From an uncultured Armatimonadota bacterium (GTDB lineage: Bacteria > Armatimonadota > Armatimonadia > Armatimonadales > Armatimonadaceae): a DNA stretch of 5,361 nt. Made by a program: the position numbers and the translations under genes. The notes under the pieces are model-generated. The model saw only the letters and a list, made by a program, of their open reading frames with translations. It made no database searches and was not told where the DNA came from. Each line of letters opens with the position of its first letter. Within the stretch, counting starts at the first letter, position 1. The DNA is taken from positions 1-5,361 of the forward strand of contig CAIYBQ010000278.1 in NCBI GenBank assembly GCA_903924445.1, written 5' to 3'. Positions 1 through 5,361 of this stretch are shown here, piece after piece.

Positions 1-126
1 CTCGATAAAATCAAAACATATGCTAAAAAGTTACTAGGCATAACCACCATCATTGATCCTCAAAGAACGTGGATTCTGACAATGGATGCACACTATCTTG
101 TATGTAAAAAACTGCTAGAAGACTAG
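1..126 (+). CDS. C-terminal fragment of an unrecognised protein (5' end outside window)
   Basis: Reading from base 1, this is an open frame of 41 codons ending in TAG at 124-126. It is the only plus-strand frame open across the stretch; the other two hit stops early. The translated tail is basic and leucine/isoleucine rich and ends in KKLLED. I do not recognise a family. The DNA is AT-rich, about 35% GC by hand count over the first 120 bases, and uses ATA, AGA, CTA and TTA codons that are uncommon in the sdh genes here. It may therefore be a recently acquired or accessory gene. It could equally be a chance open frame in AT-rich DNA, since only 41 codons are visible. No terminator with a U-run follows it. 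Confidence 0.4.
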   Translation, partial: LDKIKTYAKKLLGITTIIDPQRTWILTMDAHYLVCKKLLED

Positions 127-636
127 GCTTCAATCCGCATCCGAAGCACTTGGGCATCGGACGCAAGGAGAAGAATACAGCCACAGAAGAACACATGCAA
201 GGAGAAACAAGTAAGTTTGTTAGGTAATTAGGTTGTATTTATTCATCGATGCGCATGAGTCGTCAAATTGAGGTAGTCTGGGCCGTTCTTCGATGGTTGA
301 ACGGCGGATGATCCTTCTTCTGACTCCGGATTTTGGATGGTTTGATCGAGTGAATGGCTGAAATATCGGGCGCCAAACTACTCAGATTGTTCGTTTCTTG
401 CTTTGCACTCGAAGTTGTAGTCTTATTACGCAAGACACCATTGAATTTTAGTTATCCCCTTCAGCGCGCTAACGTACTGACAATTACGGTGTCTAAAGAC
501 GATAGGGACCGGTTAAATCGGTGGTCGCACGATCTTAGTTCGTTGTTTACGCGGTGTCGATCATGAAGCATAGTCGGTGGAAGGTTTCACTTACAGGTCT
601 ATATTAGTTGGACGGAGTCGCCCGAACGACGATCAT
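127..636. other. Gene-poor stretch with no convincing feature
   Basis: About 510 bases lie between the left partial frame and the stop of the LysR-type gene. Plus-strand frames here are short and lack a convincing Shine-Dalgarno site. One runs 70 codons from ATG 354 to 566, another 20 codons from ATG 249. Neither resembles a known protein to my eye. The minus strand is interrupted by frequent stops. Small structures only are seen: an imperfect hairpin at 137-164 with one mismatch in an 8-bp stem, a 10-base direct repeat GCAAGGAGAA at 163-172 and 197-206, and an imperfect palindrome at 508-522. No tRNA, rRNA, insertion-sequence end or terminator was recognised. It could be decayed coding DNA. 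Confidence 0.5.
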
Positions 637-1545
637 CTATTGTCCTTTATGTAATAAGAGATCCAGCCACTTCTGCGTTGCACGACCGACCGTCTTGTTT
701 TCCAGTAACAAAATTCCGCAACTACGGCTGAGCGTGAAGCCAGAAATAGGCATCTCACGCAATGTCCCATCCATGAGCTCGTTCAAAACCGCTGGCCGAG
801 GAAGGATACTCACTCCAAATCCGAGCTCTACCGTGCGCTTCAAGGTCTCGATGTTGTCATAGCTCTTTCGCACATCCAGCTTCACACCCACACGCTGGAG
901 ACTTCGTTCAATCAAGAGACGCGTAGGGATTCCATCTGCAAATGCAATAAAGGGAATTCCTTGTAGAACGGACATCGATATCTCACCTTCCATTGCCGGT
1001 AACGAGAAACAGGGAGCCATCACCGGCACAAGTGGCTCATTTACCCATTCAAGAACACGAATCCCCTTGACTTCCTTGGGGCATGCGACAATCCCGACAT
1101 CCGATTCGCCCGACAGCACGCTCTCATACACCCGGTCGGTTCTCATGTATTCAATGTCAAATTCAACGCTCGGAGCTTCATTCAGAAATCTCCGGATCGG
1201 CTCAGCTAGACTGTGTAACCCCAGTGAGTACACAGTGGAAACATGCAGGCGACCAACAAGGTCTGATGATGCTCCATATAAACTGCCCGGCAGCTCATCT
1301 AAAATTGAAAGGATACGTCGCGCTGCATCCTCAAGGACAATGCCGTGCGCATTCAACTGTTGCCCAGATCTCCCCGGACGCCGGTCGAGAATTCTGAACC
1401 CCAAGCGTGTTTCGAGTGCAGTGATGCGCTGACTGATGGCAGGCTGCGACACGCCGATGTGACCCGCGACCTGTGAAACACTACCGAATCTACGCAATCC
1501 ACACAAGATTGCACAGTCTTTGACATCCATAAGCCCGAATTCCAT
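637..1545 (-). CDS. LysR-type transcriptional regulator
   Basis: This 302-residue protein is the normal length for the LysR family: an N-terminal winged helix-turn-helix followed by a two-lobed effector-binding domain. The helix-turn-helix is clear at about residues 20-42, with the family signature VSQPAISQRITALE around residues 32-45 followed by RLGFRILDRR. A linker helix covers about 65-90, and the effector domain begins near residue 98 (GRLHVSTVYSLG) and runs almost to the end. The effector cannot be read from sequence. The gene is transcribed away from sdhC across a 120-base gap that holds a LysR-box-like dyad, so autoregulation and control of sdhCAB are the natural inference. ATG 1545 is the annotated start; an in-frame ATG at 1530 (residue 6) is possible. 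Neither has a strong Shine-Dalgarno sequence. No U-rich terminator is obvious after its stop codon. Confidence 0.95.
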   Translation of the reverse strand: MEFGLMDVKDCAILCGLRRFGSVSQVAGHIGVSQPAISQRITALETRLGFRILDRRPGRSGQQLNAHGIVLEDAARRILSILDELPGSLYGASSDLVGRLHVSTVYSLGLHSLAEPIRRFLNEAPSVEFDIEYMRTDRVYESVLSGESDVGIVACPKEVKGIRVLEWVNEPLVPVMAPCFSLPAMEGEISMSVLQGIPFIAFADGIPTRLLIERSLQRVGVKLDVRKSYDNIETLKRTVELGFGVSILPRPAVLNELMDGTLREMPISGFTLSRSCGILLLENKTVGRATQKWLDLLLHKGQ

Positions 1546-1549
1546 AATT

Positions 1550-1578
1550 GCAACTTATAACCAATATTCATAAATTGC
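1550..1578. promoter_or_regulatory. Putative LysR-type operator: 29-bp interrupted dyad
   Basis: The left arm GCAACTTATAA (1550-1560) and right arm TCATAAATTGC (1568-1578) pair at 9 of 11 positions around a 7-base centre. Within it TTAT and ATAA are separated by exactly 11 bases (1555-1573), fitting the T-N11-A core described for LysR-family sites. Outside the main arms the symmetry continues for three more pairs (1546-1548 with 1580-1582) after one mismatch. The dyad starts 4 bases upstream of the regulator's start codon. Its centre lies about 53 bases upstream of the sdh transcription start estimated from the promoter call. That position would suit both autorepression and activation of sdhCAB. 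Binding itself is inferred. Confidence 0.6.
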
Positions 1579-1580
1579 TA

Positions 1581-1610
1581 TTTACTTACGTGTGTGAATT
1601 TTCGTATTAT
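1581..1610 (+). promoter_or_regulatory. Putative sigma70-type promoter of sdhCAB
   Basis: TTTACT at 1581-1586 (4 of 6 to TTGACA) and TATTAT at 1605-1610 (5 of 6 to TATAAT) are separated by 18 bases. Transcription would start near 1617, giving a leader of about 50 bases before sdhC. The weak -35 immediately beside the LysR-type dyad is what an activator-dependent promoter often looks like. The bases 1606-1611 also read TATAAT on the minus strand, so the regulator's own promoter might share this -10 region, but no matching -35 was found on that strand. Confidence 0.45.
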
Positions 1611-1628
1611 ATTGCTGTGATGTCTGTG

Positions 1629-1646
1629 GGCACGTAACGGCGTGTC
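1629..1646 (+). other. Small hairpin in the sdhC leader
   Basis: GGCACG (1629-1634) can pair with CGTGTC (1641-1646) through five Watson-Crick pairs and one G-U pair, with loop TAACGG. It sits between the predicted transcription start and the Shine-Dalgarno site of sdhC. The helix is short and could be chance; it does not occlude the ribosome binding site. Confidence 0.2.
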
Positions 1647-1665
1647 GTGACAATAAGGAGAGTTT

Positions 1666-2502
1666 ATGGCTACAAGCGAAATCTCAAAGGGGCAGCCTGG
1701 AAGCAAGCGCCTGTTCAAGGATTCCTATCTGCTACACAAGCTTCATAGCTTGACGGGCGTACTACCGATAGGCATGTTCCTCATATTCCACTTCACCGCT
1801 AACGCATACAGTTTGCGCGGGGCTGTCGAATTTGACACTGCGGTCAGAGCTATTGGATACGCGCCGTTTATTCTCCTCCTCGAGGCTGGTGTCATTTTTC
1901 TTCCAATCCTCTTCCATGCGATTTATGGCTTGATGATCATCGCAGAAATGCCAGGGCCTGGCGGGAATGTTGCACACTACGGCTACGAGAGGAACTGGCT
2001 CTATGTCATGCAACGCTGGACGGGTGTCATAGCGATTGTGTACCTTGCCTTCCACGTATACGACACGACGGCCCTAAAGTATTACTACGAGGCAATCGGT
2101 GGCGTTGGCAGTGCAGAACTCGGATTCCAGTCCATCAGCTATAGAGCGATGGCGTGGCGCTTCGCAAATGTGCCATATCTCATCTTCTACATCATTGGAA
2201 TCACGTCTGCTTGTCTGCACTTAGGCAACGGCTTGTTCAACTTCTCAATCCGTTGGGGCCTTGCGATTGGTGCCGGTGCACAAAAGGCATCCGCTGCTAT
2301 CGGTTGGACGCTTGGCGGAGGCATGGCGCTTCTTGGCATCCTCATCGCGGTTAACTTCGCATCCAAGGGTCAAGTCGATGCTGCCAAGTACAAGGACCGC
2401 GAAGACTTCGTAAGGACCCTCGTCAACTTAAATGGTCGGACGGAAGAGCAAGCGCGACCTTCAGCGCCTCGACCGGACCAGGCAAAGGGAGATAAGGACT
2501 AA
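1666..2502 (+). CDS. sdhC: Succinate dehydrogenase cytochrome b558 subunit
   Basis: This is the membrane anchor of complex II, carrying two b haems and the quinone site and receiving electrons from SdhB. The 278-residue protein has five hydrophobic helices at about 28-50, 66-93, 112-137, 164-192 and 210-232. The five histidines of the Bacillus-type subunit are all present: His27 (KLHSLTG), His42, His84 (FHAIYG), His130 (FHVYD) and His185 (CLHLGNGLF). The last four correspond to the axial haem ligands known in Bacillus subtilis. There is no SdhD gene, as expected for this one-subunit B-type. The start has a strong site, AAGGAG at 1655-1660, five bases before ATG. Odd points: a hydrophilic tail of about 45 residues follows the last helix, making it longer than the roughly 200-residue Bacillus protein. 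The residue two before His185 is Cys183 rather than the glutamate found in Wolinella fumarate reductase. A fumarate reductase role is not excluded. Confidence 0.95.
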   Translation: MATSEISKGQPGSKRLFKDSYLLHKLHSLTGVLPIGMFLIFHFTANAYSLRGAVEFDTAVRAIGYAPFILLLEAGVIFLPILFHAIYGLMIIAEMPGPGGNVAHYGYERNWLYVMQRWTGVIAIVYLAFHVYDTTALKYYYEAIGGVGSAELGFQSISYRAMAWRFANVPYLIFYIIGITSACLHLGNGLFNFSIRWGLAIGAGAQKASAAIGWTLGGGMALLGILIAVNFASKGQVDAAKYKDREDFVRTLVNLNGRTEEQARPSAPRPDQAKGDKD

Positions 2503-2504
2503 TC

Positions 2505-4358
2505 ATGGCAGCTCCTACTAAAACACATGCAATCGTTGTCGGCGGCGGCTTGGCAGGTCTGATGACCGCGGTCAAGATCGCTGAAGCCGGTGGAACTGTG
2601 GACATGTTTTCGCTTGTCCCAGTAAAGCGATCCCACTCGGTCTGCGCACAGGGTGGCATTAACGGTGCAGTGAACACCAAGGGTGAAGGCGACTCTCCGG
2701 CCATCCACCTTGATGACACCTGCTATGGCGGTGACTTCCTCGCAAACCAGACGCTGGTAAAGACAATGTGTGATGCTGCACCTGGCATCATCAACCTTCT
2801 TGACCGTATGGGTGTGATGTTTAACCGAACACCCGAAGGCTTGCTCGACTTCCGGCGCTTTGGTGGAACGTTGCATCACCGAACGGCCTATGCAGGCGCG
2901 ACAACTGGACAACAGCTCCTCTACGCACTTGATGAACAAGTTCGCCGCTGGGAAGTTGCCGGTAAGATTCGCAAGTTCGAGTTCTGGGAATTTCTTGGTA
3001 TCGTTCGTGAAGGCGATGCCGAAGACGGACGTTGTCTGGGAATCGTTGCGCAAGACCTCCACTCGATGCAAATCGAGTCGTTTGCAGGCGATGCCGTTGT
3101 CCTTGCAACTGGCGGACCTGGCATTGTCTGGGGTAAGTCAACCAATTCGACCATCAACACCGGCACCGCAGCGGGAGCTGTCTTCAAACAAGGCGCACAC
3201 TATGCAAATGGTGAATTTGTTCAGGTTCACCCGACAGCAGTGCCTGGTGATGACAAGCTTCGACTGATTTCAGAATCCGTTCGTGGTGAAGGCGGTCGCG
3301 TATGGGTTCCAAAGAAGGCTGATGACAAGCGCCAAGGTCAGGACATCCCTGAAAATGAGCGCTTCTACTTCTTGGAGGAAAAGTATCCGAAATACGGAAA
3401 CCTCGTCCCCCGCGACATCGCTACACGTGAAATCTTCGATCTTTGTGTAAATCAACGAATGGGCGTTTTTGGCGAGAATCAGGTCTACCTTGATGTAACC
3501 CACATCGACAGACGACAACTTGACCTCAAACTACGTGGTGTCCTAGAGATTTACGAGAAATTTGTTGGCGATGACCCACGTGATGTCCCGATGCGTATTT
3601 TCCCAGCGGTTCACTACTCAATGGGCGGCATCTGGGTAAACAACGGACTTGATCCGGAAAACGTTCCTTACCACATGACGAACATCCCAGGATTGTTTGC
3701 CGTTGGAGAATGTGATTACCAGTACCACGGTGCAAACCGCCTTGGCGCGAACTCGTTGCTTTCTTGTCTTACAAGCGGCGCGATTGCTGGGCCGGCGGTC
3801 TGCAAGTATGCGGATGGTCAAGAAGTTCGTAGCGAAAAATCCAATCCGGCCTTTGCTGCAGCATTGTCATCGAGGACAGCTGAGTTTGAAACACTTCGGA
3901 CCATGGATGGCGGCGAAAACCCATTCCAGATCTGGCGTGAGCTCGGTAAATTGATGACTGAAAACGTCACGGTCGTGCGTGACAATGCAAAGCTCGAGCA
4001 GACGATCGGCATTATCGATGGTCTTCAGGACCGCTACGCAAAGGTGACAGTTAGCGATTCATCTGGATGGACGAACCAAACGCTGCCGTTTACCCGACAA
4101 CTTGGCAACATGCTAACGCTTGCCAGAGTCATCACTAAGGGTGCGCTCCTCCGTGATGAAAGCCGTGGAGCACACTACAAACCTGAGTTCCCAAATCGCG
4201 ATGATGAGCGCTTCCAGAAGACGACAGTGGGAACGTTCGATCCAAACAATCCTCGCGACCCGAAGATTGGCTACGAAGCCGTCGACCTTTCTCAAGTGGC
4301 GTCACGCGCCCGCGTCTATACATCCGGTAGCACAAAGCCGGCAGGATCCAAGGAGTAA
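2505..4358 (+). CDS. sdhA: Succinate dehydrogenase flavoprotein subunit
   Basis: This is the catalytic subunit, which oxidises succinate to fumarate at a covalently bound FAD on the cytoplasmic side of the membrane complex. It has 617 residues, normal for the family. The dinucleotide-binding motif GGGLAG is at 13-18. His44 in RSHSVCAQGG is the expected covalent FAD attachment site. Substrate and proton-relay residues are in place by motif: His242 (QVHPT), Glu257 and Arg260 (SESVRGEGG), Arg303 (PRDIATR), His370 (VHYSMGG) and Arg412 (HGANRLGANSL). The C-terminal SRGAHYKPEFPNRDD block of the family is also present. The start lies 2 bases after the sdhC stop, with AAGGA at 2494-2498 inside the end of sdhC, so translational coupling is likely. 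The sequence resembles B-type succinate dehydrogenases. Distinguishing it from a fumarate reductase by sequence alone is not secure. Confidence 0.97.
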   Translation: MAAPTKTHAIVVGGGLAGLMTAVKIAEAGGTVDMFSLVPVKRSHSVCAQGGINGAVNTKGEGDSPAIHLDDTCYGGDFLANQTLVKTMCDAAPGIINLLDRMGVMFNRTPEGLLDFRRFGGTLHHRTAYAGATTGQQLLYALDEQVRRWEVAGKIRKFEFWEFLGIVREGDAEDGRCLGIVAQDLHSMQIESFAGDAVVLATGGPGIVWGKSTNSTINTGTAAGAVFKQGAHYANGEFVQVHPTAVPGDDKLRLISESVRGEGGRVWVPKKADDKRQGQDIPENERFYFLEEKYPKYGNLVPRDIATREIFDLCVNQRMGVFGENQVYLDVTHIDRRQLDLKLRGVLEIYEKFVGDDPRDVPMRIFPAVHYSMGGIWVNNGLDPENVPYHMTNIPGLFAVGECDYQYHGANRLGANSLLSCLTSGAIAGPAVCKYADGQEVRSEKSNPAFAAALSSRTAEFETLRTMDGGENPFQIWRELGKLMTENVTVVRDNAKLEQTIGIIDGLQDRYAKVTVSDSSGWTNQTLPFTRQLGNMLTLARVITKGALLRDESRGAHYKPEFPNRDDERFQKTTVGTFDPNNPRDPKIGYEAVDLSQVASRARVYTSGSTKPAGSKE

Positions 4359-4361
4359 GAA

Positions 4362-5141
4362 ATGTCAACTGTGGATGACGTTATTGAAGTAACAGTATTA
4401 CGCCAGGCCGATGCCACATCAGCTCCTTATGAGGAAACATTTCTCGTACCTTATAAGCTGAGAATGAATGTCATCAGTGTGCTGATGGAAATACAGCTGA
4501 ACCCAGTCAACAGCAAGGGACAAAAAGTCGCCCCGGTCGCTTGGGATCAGGCGTGTCTTGAAGAGGTTTGTGGAAGCTGTACCGTCCGTGTGAATGGACG
4601 TGTCCGCCAAGCATGCTCATCTCTTGTAGACAAGGTTGCAACCGGTGGTACCAATGGTACACGTCGGAAGCTTTATCTTGCCCCGATGAGCAAGTTCCCG
4701 TGTGTTCGTGACCTCGTCGTGGACCGCTCGAAGATGTTCGAAAACCTCAAGAAAATCCAAGCGTGGATTCCTATCGATGGAACCTATGATTTGGGACCTG
4801 GGCCCCGGATGAGTCAAAAGGAGCAGGAGCTCGCGTATGACTTCGCCCGGTGTATGTCCTGTGGCTCCTGCCTTGAAGCTTGTCCGCAGGTGTCGATGAA
4901 GTCAAACTTCATCGGCCCAGCTGCGATTGGCCAGGTTCGCCTGTTCAACTCGCACCCAACAGGTGCAATGAATAAAGACGAGCGGCTTGAAGCGATTTCC
5001 GACTCAGATGGAATTGCGAGCTGTGGAAATGCACAAAACTGTGTTCAGGTCTGCCCGAAAGAGATTCCTCTCACCCGAGCGATCGCTGAACTTAACCGTG
5101 ACACAACGGTCTACCGAATCAAGAAGTGGCTCGGAAAGTAA
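4362..5141 (+). CDS. sdhB: Succinate dehydrogenase iron-sulfur subunit
   Basis: This subunit carries electrons from the FAD of SdhA to the haems and quinone of SdhC. The 259-residue protein is of normal length and has two domains. The N-terminal ferredoxin-like domain holds the 2Fe-2S ligands Cys65, Cys70, Cys73 and Cys85 (ACLEEVCGSC ... RQAC), all four being cysteine. The C-terminal domain has CMSCGSCLEACP from 164 and CGNAQNCVQVCPKEIP from 221. By family rules Cys164, Cys167, Cys170 and Cys231 bind the 4Fe-4S cluster, and Cys174, Cys221 and Cys227 bind the 3Fe-4S cluster. ATG 4362 is 3 bases after the sdhA stop and is preceded by AAGGAG at 4350-4355, which overlaps the last codons of sdhA. 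It is the last gene of the operon; a strong terminator follows 17 bases after the stop. Confidence 0.97.
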   Translation: MSTVDDVIEVTVLRQADATSAPYEETFLVPYKLRMNVISVLMEIQLNPVNSKGQKVAPVAWDQACLEEVCGSCTVRVNGRVRQACSSLVDKVATGGTNGTRRKLYLAPMSKFPCVRDLVVDRSKMFENLKKIQAWIPIDGTYDLGPGPRMSQKEQELAYDFARCMSCGSCLEACPQVSMKSNFIGPAAIGQVRLFNSHPTGAMNKDERLEAISDSDGIASCGNAQNCVQVCPKEIPLTRAIAELNRDTTVYRIKKWLGK

Positions 5142-5158
5142 CCAGTAGACGTATACAT

Positions 5159-5187
5159 GACCGCACCTTCGGGTGCGGTCTTTTTTT
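5159..5187 (+). terminator. Rho-independent terminator of sdhCAB
   Basis: A perfect 9-bp stem, GACCGCACC with GGTGCGGTC, is closed by the extra-stable TTCG tetraloop (5168-5171). It is followed at once by seven T residues (5181-5187). It lies 17 bases after the sdhB stop and separates the operon from the next gene. There is no matching T-run on the other strand, so it should act only on plus-strand transcription. Confidence 0.96.
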
Positions 5188-5215
5188 GTCAGGTGCATCA
5201 GCGGTATCGTTGGGC

Positions 5216-5221
5216 TATAAA
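5216..5221 (+). promoter_or_regulatory. Possible -10 box very close to the next start codon
   Basis: TATAAA lies only 5 bases before ATG 5227. If it is a -10 element, transcription would begin at or near the start codon, giving a leaderless or nearly leaderless message. The overlapping AAGG (5220-5223), three bases from the ATG, could instead be a short-spaced ribosome binding site. No -35 at proper spacing was found; TTGTCA at 5186-5191 is 24 bases upstream, which is too far. Confidence 0.25.
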
Positions 5222-5226
5222 GGTGT

Positions 5227-5361
5227 ATGTTACGCTTGAAAAGTCGTCTTGTTCTAGCATCGATGCTCGCGCTCATTGTCGGGCTTGCTGCATCCGCTGG
5301 CAGCTGGTCGCAGGCGCCAACCGTTGCGCTTGATCCGGACAAAGTCACTTTCTTTGAGAAC
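5227..5361 (+). CDS. Exported protein, N-terminal part only (runs off right edge)
   Basis: Forty-five codons are open from ATG 5227 to the end of the window. An in-frame TAA at 5218-5220 shows that the gene cannot start further upstream. The N-terminus is a classic Sec signal peptide: a basic start (MLRLKSR), a hydrophobic core over about residues 8-22, and a likely cleavage site after Ala24 (ASA, then GS). The mature start ends in VALDPDKVTFFEN. A phrase like this, with FFE just after a processed N-terminus, often opens the PSCyt1-type cytochrome c domain of planctomycete-like bacteria, where IRP and then a CxxCH haem motif follow. That motif would lie beyond the window, so the family is only a guess. 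The gene is separated from sdhB by the terminator and should have its own promoter. Confidence 0.72.
   Translation, partial: MLRLKSRLVLASMLALIVGLAASAGSWSQAPTVALDPDKVTFFEN

Noticed and set aside
249..311. 20-codon frame starting MRMSRQIEVVWAVLRWLNGG
   Set aside because: Very short, no ribosome binding site, and no continuation in other frames that would show a larger broken gene.
508..522. Imperfect palindrome ACCG-N7-CGGT
   Set aside because: Short symmetry of the kind expected by chance; no promoter or gene start next to it to give it meaning.
354..566. 70-codon plus-strand open frame
   Set aside because: No good ribosome binding site, no recognisable motif, and it lies alone in a gene-poor stretch. 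It is compatible with a chance frame; kept only as a remark in the gene-poor region.
617..630. GTCG-N6-CGAC as a terminator of the regulator gene
   Set aside because: Four-base stem within the last codons and beyond, with no T-run downstream on the minus strand.
608..862. Plus-strand frame overlapping the end of the regulator gene
   Set aside because: Starts at TTG and lies antisense to a clear LysR-type coding region. It is a shadow of that gene.
1587..1606. TACG-N12-CGTA as a second regulator site in the promoter spacer
   Set aside because: Only four matching pairs and no extension of the symmetry; too weak beside the strong dyad at 1550-1578.
2499..3071. 190-codon minus-strand frame inside sdhA
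   Set aside because: Fully antisense to a well-conserved sdhA segment with all family motifs. It has no family features of its own.
5004..5348. 114-codon minus-strand frame across the end of sdhB and the terminator
   Set aside because: It would be translated through a strong terminator hairpin and is antisense to the 3Fe-4S motif of sdhB and to the signal peptide of the next gene.

Overview
The window carries a complete three-gene succinate dehydrogenase (complex II) operon, sdhC-sdhA-sdhB, read on the plus strand. A divergent LysR-type regulator lies to its left. The operon is closed by a textbook UUCG-tetraloop terminator, after which a new secreted-protein gene begins and runs off the right edge. 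The left 0.6 kb is mostly gene-poor and holds only the tail of an unrecognised AT-rich reading frame at the edge.

Organism: this is bacterial DNA of roughly 50% GC in the genes, with good Shine-Dalgarno sites inside the operon. The complex is the B-type (one five-helix, di-haem b558 membrane subunit and no SdhD). That type is typical of menaquinone-using or deep-branching bacteria rather than of Alpha-, Beta- or Gammaproteobacteria. The truncated right-hand protein starts with a signal peptide followed by residues resembling the beginning of planctomycete-type cytochrome c (PSCyt1-like) proteins. A member of Planctomycetota, Verrucomicrobiota, Armatimonadota or a similar phylum is therefore possible, but this is a weak inference from a few residues.

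Layout: 1-126 is the C-terminal end of an unknown frame, about 35% GC. 127-636 has no convincing gene. 637-1545 (minus) is a LysR-type regulator. 1546-1665 is the divergent control region, with a long interrupted dyad of the LysR-box type just upstream of a plausible sdh promoter. 1666-2502 is sdhC, 2505-4358 sdhA and 4362-5141 sdhB, with gaps of only 2 and 3 bases. 5159-5187 is the terminator. 5227-5361 is the start of the exported protein.

How the parts work together: SdhA oxidises succinate at its covalent FAD, SdhB passes the electrons through three Fe-S clusters, and SdhC anchors the complex and hands them through two b haems to quinone, probably menaquinone. All expected catalytic and cofactor-binding residues are present. 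The LysR-type protein and the dyad next to it suggest that sdhCAB responds to a small-molecule signal, a less usual arrangement for complex II. I see no phage, CRISPR, transposon, RNA gene or evident novel system. The most interesting item is the putative dedicated control of the operon by the LysR-type regulator.
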